Shown here: piece by piece, positions 15,742 to 20,763 of the stretch
Numbering within the stretch: the stretch's first letter is position 1
How the letters are laid out: every line of letters starts with the position of its first letter
IMG/VR virus record: IMGVR_UViG_3300021083_000086
Location: 1-28,039 of that record
Direction: 5' to 3' (one strand)
Length of the DNA: 28,039 nt
Source of the DNA: a virus
Made by a program: the position numbers and the translations under genes
Notes under the pieces: generated by a model
Databases searched by the model: none
What the model was told of the DNA's origin: nothing
Seen by the model: the letters and a program-made list of their open reading frames with translations, nothing else

Positions 15742-16498
15742 GATCCTCCTTGTACTGCTGAACTCGATCCACACATCCAGAGTAGCCTGCCATGTCCACG
15801 ATGTTGTCACGCTTCGGTCTATTCACTTGCCTACTGATCTTGACGGCTACCATACAGAGACCGACAAGTTCAGGAGCAACAGGATCAGTGCCGAGGATGG
15901 CTCCCCACATTTTCCCCGTGCGAGAGAAGTCAGTATAAGGGTGACCGTACATGTCCTGGCGGGGGCCGAAGATGAGGCCATCGGCCTCTTCGAGCACCGA
16001 GCGGGTCTCCGGCTGAGGGACGGGGGCGCCGACGAGCGGAGGGATGACCGGCTCCTCTGCGACCACGTGACCTTCGAGACGGCCACGACCGTCGTACTGA
16101 GCGACCCACACCTCGACGCCGCAGACGTTCGCCACGAAGAGTTCGTTGTTGGCGCCTGCGCTGGCCTCCCACCCCTTGAGGAGGAAGATGGCGTGGGCGT
16201 TGGCCACGATCTCCAAGTCACGCCTCATGCACAACTGGAAGACGTTCTCCGGCACGTCGTTCACGTCGGGGAGGTCTAGCTGCTCCTCCCGATCCACGTC
16301 GGCGGGGGAGATGCAGTTGAACTTCTCCAACCCGACAACGTAGTCCCGAGCCTCATCGAAGGCGGGGAAGTTGAAGTCATCGATCCCCCGCATCGGTCCG
16401 GCCACGTAGACAATGGGGTCCTGGTGCGGGCGAACGAGTCGCTTGGTGATCGGAGTGACGATGCACTCCATGGTGTCTCTCTCGGTTGTCCTCGACAT
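15728..16498 (-). CDS. DUF4406-DUF6378 fusion, nucleoside deoxyribosyltransferase-like
   Basis: This is a 256-residue, two-domain protein. Residues 27-130 match the DUF4406 pattern (IVYVAGPMRGIDDFNFPAF, then a Cys/Pro-containing turn, CMRRDLEIVANAHAIFLLKGW and AGANNELFVA). That family belongs to the nucleoside 2-deoxyribosyltransferase-like fold, which handles nucleosides or their phosphates. Residues 165-256 (EADGLIFGPRQDMYGHPYTDF...VGLCMVAVKISRQ...KRDNIVDMAGYSGCV) match the phage domain DUF6378. The ATG at 16498 follows AAGGAG. A role in nucleotide metabolism or modified-base handling is inferred; the enzyme activity is unproven. Family names are from memory. Confidence 0.8.
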   Translation of the reverse strand: MSRTTERDTMECIVTPITKRLVRPHQDPIVYVAGPMRGIDDFNFPAFDEARDYVVGLEKFNCISPADVDREEQLDLPDVNDVPENVFQLCMRRDLEIVANAHAIFLLKGWEASAGANNELFVANVCGVEVWVAQYDGRGRLEGHVVAEEPVIPPLVGAPVPQPETRSVLEEADGLIFGPRQDMYGHPYTDFSRTGKMWGAILGTDPVAPELVGLCMVAVKISRQVNRPKRDNIVDMAGYSGCVDRVQQYKEDHGID

Positions 16499-16507
16499 GT
16501 CCTCTCC

Positions 16508-17320
16508 TTACAGGTTGACGTGCTCGGTCTTGGTCTTGAATGCCTGACGCACTCGGCTGTATCCACCGCAGGCGTTGCAGCGAACCTGCGTGTACACCAT
16601 GACGGCGGTCTGACGGTGGCCTCGCACGACGAGACCCTTCTCGGTGTCGCCGCAGATCGGGCAAGCGCCCGGCTCGTCGGTCATCGTCGCCATGTTCGGC
16701 AGACGGTTGCTCCACGGGCGGAGCTTGTAGAAGAGTTCACGCAGCAGCACCACGTCCTGCTTGTTGTACTTCTTCATCTTGGCCCACGCCTTCGGGTCCT
16801 GATCGACCTCGATGTCATACCAGAGGTCGATGCCGCCCGTGTTGACCTTCTTGCCGATACCGAGGTACAGACACAGGTCATTCAGCCGGTTGGCCGTGAA
16901 GGCGAACTGCTGGCGGGCGAGACGCAGCGTGTCGATCTCCACGATCGGAGATGACGGCGTGAAGCCGTGGAAGATGAAGCGGGCCTTGATCTTCTTCGTG
17001 TCGAAGGCTACGCCGTTGTGAGCCACAACGATGTCGGCCTGCTCGAAGAGTTCGTAGGCAGCAGCAACGAGTGCGAAGTCATCGTGCTGGTCGGAGTCGT
17101 ACAACTCGTAGTCCGGCAGAGCTAGCACCTGCACGGGTCCGTCGTCCCATGCGTAGGCGAAGGTCAGGAGATGCCACGGCTCCTCGACCCACAGGATGTT
17201 CTGCTCGTAGGCGCCCCATGTACGAGCGAGAACCGGAGAGGTCTCGATGTCCCAGTAGAGCACACGGGCCTTGCGCTTCTTGCGATCTTCGGTGATGTAC
17301 TTGCTCTTCTTGCTAGCCAT
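16508..17320 (-). CDS. DnaQ-like 3'-5' exonuclease with C-terminal zinc ribbon
   Basis: This is a 270-residue RNase H-fold exonuclease. The DEDD motifs are DIE (D24, E26), HNGVAFD (N102, D107) and YNKQD (Y185, D189); the Tyr in the last motif places it in the DEDDy group. A zinc ribbon follows at C220/C223/C248/C251 (CPICG...CNACGGYSR), unusual for a bare proofreading domain and probably for nucleic-acid contact. I start at the ATG at 17320, eight bases after GGAGG. A TTG at 17335 lies on the ribosome binding site itself. It begins 45 bases after the pup stop and probably shares a transcript with it. The role could be DNA turnover, repair or proofreading. Confidence 0.88.
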   Translation of the reverse strand: MASKKSKYITEDRKKRKARVLYWDIETSPVLARTWGAYEQNILWVEEPWHLLTFAYAWDDGPVQVLALPDYELYDSDQHDDFALVAAAYELFEQADIVVAHNGVAFDTKKIKARFIFHGFTPSSPIVEIDTLRLARQQFAFTANRLNDLCLYLGIGKKVNTGGIDLWYDIEVDQDPKAWAKMKKYNKQDVVLLRELFYKLRPWSNRLPNMATMTDEPGACPICGDTEKGLVVRGHRQTAVMVYTQVRCNACGGYSRVRQAFKTKTEHVNL

Positions 17321-17365
17321 GTGTCTTCCCTCCAAGGGTTCTGTTGATGGCCGGATACTGCGTTG

Positions 17366-17566
17366 TCATTCCCCGCCTTTTTGGATGTAGTTGGCGACGA
17401 ACTCTTGAGCGTTCTCTTCGAGCACGCCCTCGATCTCATCTAGCAGGTCATCAAGATCCTGCTTCAGCTTGTCGCTATCGACCTTCTCTGCATCGGCAGT
17501 GGGAGTCGCAGCCTCCTCGACGGCTGTCTCCTGCTGAGGCTTCTGTTTGCGCACTTGTCCCGGCAT
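17366..17566 (-). CDS. pup: Prokaryotic ubiquitin-like protein Pup
   Basis: This 66-residue protein is recognisable as Pup, the tag joined to lysines of target proteins by the ligase PafA and recognised by the Mpa/ARC ATPase of the actinobacterial proteasome. The C-terminal half carries the family signature: DDLLDEI (39-45), VLEENA (48-53), then EFVANYIQKGGE (55-66). The first 28 residues are polar and disordered, as in host Pups, where this end is threaded into the ATPase. It ends in Gly-Gly-Glu, so no deamidation of a terminal Gln by Dop would be needed. It has no Cys and is of normal length. The ATG at 17566 lies six bases after AGGAG, inside the 3' end of the DUF6899-like gene in another frame. 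No PafA, Dop or proteasome gene is visible in the window. Confidence 0.93.
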   Translation of the reverse strand: MPGQVRKQKPQQETAVEEAATPTADAEKVDSDKLKQDLDDLLDEIEGVLEENAQEFVANYIQKGGE

Positions 17567-17891
17567 CGGTGGCTCCTGTCTGAGGTGTACTCTCATTAGG
17601 TGCCAATAGAGCGCCGTTGGCAGCGTAGAAGGCATCGAAGATGGGACCGTACACGTCGCCATTGGCGGCGATCTTGCGGTCCTCGTAGGGGACGGCGACA
17701 CGTCGGTAGAACTCGACACGAGCACCAGTGAGCGCACCGACCACATCGTTGATGGTCTGGTAGCTCAGGCCGTTGGCCACCACGTACTCGATACACGCCG
17801 TGGTGAGTTGGAAGTTGAGTTCGCCAGAGGTCTCAGCTACCACGCACAGGGGGTCGAGGTCGGGTCTGCGGTCCTGCTCGATGTAGGGCAT
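17475..17891 (-). CDS. DUF6899-like protein
   Basis: This is a 138-residue protein. The first 85 residues (MPYIEQDRRPDLDP, GELNFQLT, YQTINDVVGALTGARVEFYR, VPYEDRKIAANGDVY) match a small phage/bacterial family I know as DUF6899, of unknown function. The family normally ends near the NGDVY motif. Here about 55 Ser/Thr/Ala-rich residues follow, and the last 92 bases overlap pup in a different frame. The tail may simply be the by-product of a gene inserted behind it. The start abuts the nucleotidyltransferase stop (TAG then ATG). It is often carried by phages; its job is not known. Confidence 0.82.
   Translation of the reverse strand: MPYIEQDRRPDLDPLCVVAETSGELNFQLTTACIEYVVANGLSYQTINDVVGALTGARVEFYRRVAVPYEDRKIAANGDVYGPIFDAFYAANGALLAPNESTPQTGATDAGTSAQTEASAGDSRRGGCDSHCRCREGR
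17573..17577 (-). promoter_or_regulatory. Ribosome binding site of pup
   Basis: AGGAG on the minus strand stands six bases before the ATG at 17566. It decides the pup start over an in-frame ATG at 17596, and shows that pup is translated by itself from inside the preceding coding region. Confidence 0.8.
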
Positions 17892-18713
17892 CTACTCTCC
17901 AAGTCGTTGTGCGATGCGGTCTTCGATCCCGGCGAAACCACTGCCAGGGATGCCCACCTGGCGCCGAACGATACGAAGTGCTTCCTTGAGGTTCTCGATC
18001 TGTTCCTGCGCTTCGACCGGGAAGGGGAGAAGCTTCAAACGGGTCTCCACGAGGAACTGCTCTACCCTATCATACTCCGGCTCCGGGGGCAACACTGACT
18101 TGGTTTTCCTGAAGTGTGCGTCCCTGCGGTCGAAGATGTCGAGCACATCCTCGAAGGGGAGCCGACCGAGAGCGAACAACTCCTCGGGGTCATCGACTCG
18201 TACCTGTAGCTCGCCGGTCTCGATGAGGTGCTGTCCCTCCTGTAGCAAACGGAACATGTGCCGGACGTACTTCTCGCCACGGTCGTTCGTCTTCTGCGTG
18301 CGCCTCATGCGCTCTAGCTGCTGACGGGCGTAGCCGCCGAAGGAGTCCCGCACACGCTCGGACAGGAAGGCCTCTCGCATCCCGAGGAGGGTGGTGCCCG
18401 TCTCGTTCTGCGTGACGTACTGGTCGAGCCAGAGGAGTTCGAGGATCGTCGGGTTGCCTTGCAGCGCCAGCTTGACGAACTTGCCTAGCTCCTGGTACGT
18501 GTAGTCGGGCAAGCCGGGGTGGTCGAGATGGGTGTTCGTCACCGTCTCGTGCGGCTTGCCCAGTCCCAGGAGGGTGGCGGTATCTAGCTGGAAGACACCT
18601 AGGTAGTCCTCGTCCGAGCCAGCGTGGTCGAGACCGTAGGCCTTCGAGCCGACGAGACCCACGAGCACGAGGTCGTAGTAGCCGTTGATGTCTTCGACGG
18701 TGTGTGGGGGCAT
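17892..18713 (-). CDS. Nucleotidyltransferase, COG3541-like
   Basis: This is a 273-residue protein with a pol-beta-superfamily nucleotidyltransferase N-terminus: GLVGSKAYGLDHAGSDEDYLGV. G22-S23 bind the triphosphate and D34/D36 would bind the metal ion. The rest is helical and rich in charged residues (ERMRRTQKTNDRGEKYVRHMFRLLQEG), as in COG3541-type proteins commonly found in phages. Such enzymes transfer nucleotides to RNA, protein or small molecules; this one's substrate is unknown. TGATG couples it to the AAA+ gene upstream. It is not related to the Pup ligase PafA, which has a glutamine-synthetase-like fold. Confidence 0.85.
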   Translation of the reverse strand: MPPHTVEDINGYYDLVLVGLVGSKAYGLDHAGSDEDYLGVFQLDTATLLGLGKPHETVTNTHLDHPGLPDYTYQELGKFVKLALQGNPTILELLWLDQYVTQNETGTTLLGMREAFLSERVRDSFGGYARQQLERMRRTQKTNDRGEKYVRHMFRLLQEGQHLIETGELQVRVDDPEELFALGRLPFEDVLDIFDRRDAHFRKTKSVLPPEPEYDRVEQFLVETRLKLLPFPVEAQEQIENLKEALRIVRRQVGIPGSGFAGIEDRIAQRLGE

Positions 18714-19942
18714 CAGAGGTATCCTGTCGGCTCAAACTGTTCGATGCCGTCACCGATCATCGTGTCGTTCTTCTTCTCGTAGAGTTCAGCGAGGGTCAGG
18801 TCTTCCGCCACCGGGACGCCGAGCCACTTGGCCGCTTCCTCCTTCGAGAGGGAGGGGACCTCGATGTTGGCGAAGGTGCGGCCAGCCCGCTTGATGGCGG
18901 GGTGCACGTCGGCCATCTTCGTGTTGGTCGTCAAGAGGATCAGGATGTTGAGGCCCTGCCCGATGAAGCCGTCTCCCACGTTGAGCAGACGGCTGAGCGC
19001 CTGCCCCACATGAGCCTTGGCGTCGGGGTTCATGAACTCCTCTGCGTCCTCGATGATGAGCAGGCGCCACGACGGAGTGCCGTCCGTCTTCGGCGGGGAA
19101 GAGACATACCTAGGTAGTGAGAAGGACCGACCGGTCGCCTCGTGTGCGGTCTTCAGCAGAGCCTCGATGGCATCGTCGTCCTCGTCGTCCTCGTCGTAGG
19201 GGTCGATAGAGTCGGCGGTCGACATGAGGCACTCGGTCATGTACATGGCGTTGCCGAAGAAGGACTCGGGGTCCACGATGTAGTCGATGTTGCACCACTT
19301 CTTCCACTCCCGACAGAGCGCACGGATGGCCGTAGTCTTGCCGGTGCCAGGAGGCCCGTGGAGGATGGCCAGGCGCCCGCCCGTGATGTCCTCGGGCCTG
19401 ATGGTCACGAGGGCGTCGAGGCTGTCCACGACCTTCGGAGAGTAGTTGCCACGGATCTCGTCCCACGTCGGGGCGTCGAGGTGGCGCACGTTGTAGTCCG
19501 GGCGGGTGCCACCCCAGTGCCAGAACTTGACCTTGACCGTCTCCTCCTCCGCCTTGATCGGCTTGACGGTGGTGAGGATGATCTTCTGGATGTCAGCGAC
19601 CGTCTCCTTGTCGCCGGAGATGATGCGGAGCCAGATGCGCTTGGTGCCCGACAAGCTCTGCCGGTAGGCGATGTACGTCGGCGGGACGATCTTGGCGGTG
19701 GTGTGCGACTTCGGGGTCTTGTACTCGAAGAGCGCCGATGAGAACTTCGAGTTGAGGTCGTGGTACTCAGCGATGGTCACCAGGTCGTAGGTGAACTCGA
19801 TCTCACCGAAGGGGGTCATCGTCTCGACGGAGAAGCTGACGACGTGCGGGTTCGGAAAGTCCCATACGTGTTCCCACGCACGGTCGAAGATGAAGTCCTG
19901 CCCATCCTCATAGCGTGTGCGGTACTGCACTTCAGCGGTCAC
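18713..19942 (-). CDS. DUF5925-type AAA+ ATPase
   Basis: This is a 409-residue protein with a GTG start at 19942 that overlaps the upstream stop (GTGA), after GGGAG at five bases. The N-terminal 165 residues have mixed alpha/beta character. The AAA+ core has Walker A GPPGTGKT (196-203), Walker B LLIIEDAEE (294-302), sensor-1 LTTNT (337-341) and candidate Arg fingers in AIKRAGR (349-355). KKWCNIDYIVDPESFFG after Walker A resembles the DUF5925 ATPases of actinobacteria, from memory. An acidic loop (249-257) lies in the middle. I see no Mpa-like N-terminal coiled coil or C-terminal proteasome-docking tail, so it is not simply Mpa/ARC. Its operon includes pup, so a link to protein unfolding is possible but unproven. 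Confidence 0.88.
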   Translation of the reverse strand: MTAEVQYRTRYEDGQDFIFDRAWEHVWDFPNPHVVSFSVETMTPFGEIEFTYDLVTIAEYHDLNSKFSSALFEYKTPKSHTTAKIVPPTYIAYRQSLSGTKRIWLRIISGDKETVADIQKIILTTVKPIKAEEETVKVKFWHWGGTRPDYNVRHLDAPTWDEIRGNYSPKVVDSLDALVTIRPEDITGGRLAILHGPPGTGKTTAIRALCREWKKWCNIDYIVDPESFFGNAMYMTECLMSTADSIDPYDEDDEDDDAIEALLKTAHEATGRSFSLPRYVSSPPKTDGTPSWRLLIIEDAEEFMNPDAKAHVGQALSRLLNVGDGFIGQGLNILILLTTNTKMADVHPAIKRAGRTFANIEVPSLSKEEAAKWLGVPVAEDLTLAELYEKKNDTMIGDGIEQFEPTGYL

Positions 19943-20247
19943 TCAAGCTCCCAGTCCTCGATCTCTCTCACCGGCTTCGCCTTGGTCGTCTTCTTCTGCG
20001 GAGCTTGCGGTGGGCCATACGGTTGGCCCGCCAGATCATAGCAGTCTTCGTGGTATCTGTCCAGCCGGTCCCACCTACGTCCCACGCCAAAACATCGCTT
20101 GCAGACGGGGATGATACAACAATCCTCATAGACGTTACAGACTACCCACGTCTCGTCAGTATCAGAGGTCATCGAGACCGTGCAACGCACACAGTCATCC
20201 ATCTCTTCATCAGTGATCTTGATGATGACCGCTCTTGAGTCGTTCAT
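19939..20247 (-). CDS. Small Cys-rich hypothetical protein
   Basis: This is a 102-residue protein with eight Cys: C19/C22, C37, C43/C44, C49/C52 and C69. CVRC and CKRC pairs with a CC between them suggest zinc binding. The Lys/Pro-rich tail (QAPQKKTTKAKPVREIED) looks disordered. It is coupled to the HNH gene by ATGA and to the ATPase by GTGA. I do not recognise the family. Confidence 0.72.
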   Translation of the reverse strand: MNDSRAVIIKITDEEMDDCVRCTVSMTSDTDETWVVCNVYEDCCIIPVCKRCFGVGRRWDRLDRYHEDCYDLAGQPYGPPQAPQKKTTKAKPVREIEDWELE

Positions 20248-20738
20248 ACTCGATCACCCTTCACCAAGTTGCACCGCAGATGGGAGGCCTGCGCATTGTC
20301 TCGGGTGTGGTTGCCACCCTTGCTGATGGGTGTGATGTGGTCGAGAGATGCTGCAAGGGGATCTGGCCATCTAAGGAACGGATCGATCGGCTCAAAGCAG
20401 AGTTGGCAGATGTAGTCGTCCCTCTCGAAGATCTCGGTGTCGAGGAACTTCTCCACGATGCCACCGTGTAAAGCTGCACGACGCCGATGGTTATCTTCCC
20501 GACTTGCGTCAGGGTGCTTCCTCTTCCACGCATTACTACGTGTCCTATCTCGCACGGGGTTACTAGCGTACCTCGCTCGTCGGGCTGCGTTGATGACTTC
20601 ACGATGCTCTTCACGATGTTGAGCCTCGGCTGTCCTGACGCACGTCTTGCAGTCGTATCTCAACCCGTCTTGGGAACGTGGGTTCTTGTAGAACTCATCG
20701 ACTGACAAGCTGTTGCCGCATACCGAGCACGTCTTCAT
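20244..20738 (-). CDS. HNH homing endonuclease
   Basis: This is a 164-residue protein. An N-terminal zinc motif C4/C7/C30/C33 is followed by a basic helical linker (HREVINAARRARYA...NAWKRKHPD). The HNH core comprises C111/C114 and DHITPISKGGNHTRDNAQ (D133, H134, N148), ending in H153/C156 and N157. The start at 20738 follows AGGG at eight bases and lies 25 bases after terL, a favoured site for free-standing HNH genes. It overlaps the next gene as ATGA. Its terminase-side position suggests a mobile gene that targets an allele of this region. Confidence 0.88.
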   Translation of the reverse strand: MKTCSVCGNSLSVDEFYKNPRSQDGLRYDCKTCVRTAEAQHREEHREVINAARRARYASNPVRDRTRSNAWKRKHPDASREDNHRRRAALHGGIVEKFLDTEIFERDDYICQLCFEPIDPFLRWPDPLAASLDHITPISKGGNHTRDNAQASHLRCNLVKGDRV

Positions 20739-20763
20739 GGCGAGACCCTAGCAGACTCCACCA

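Noticed and set aside
17892-18713. Nucleotidyltransferase as a Pup ligase
   Set aside because: The motifs are those of the pol-beta fold (GS...SDxD). PafA and Dop have a glutamine-synthetase-like fold, of which no trace is seen.
18713-19942. AAA+ protein as a phage Mpa/ARC
   Set aside because: No N-terminal coiled coil, OB domain or C-terminal proteasome-docking tail is visible; DUF5925 similarity explains it better.
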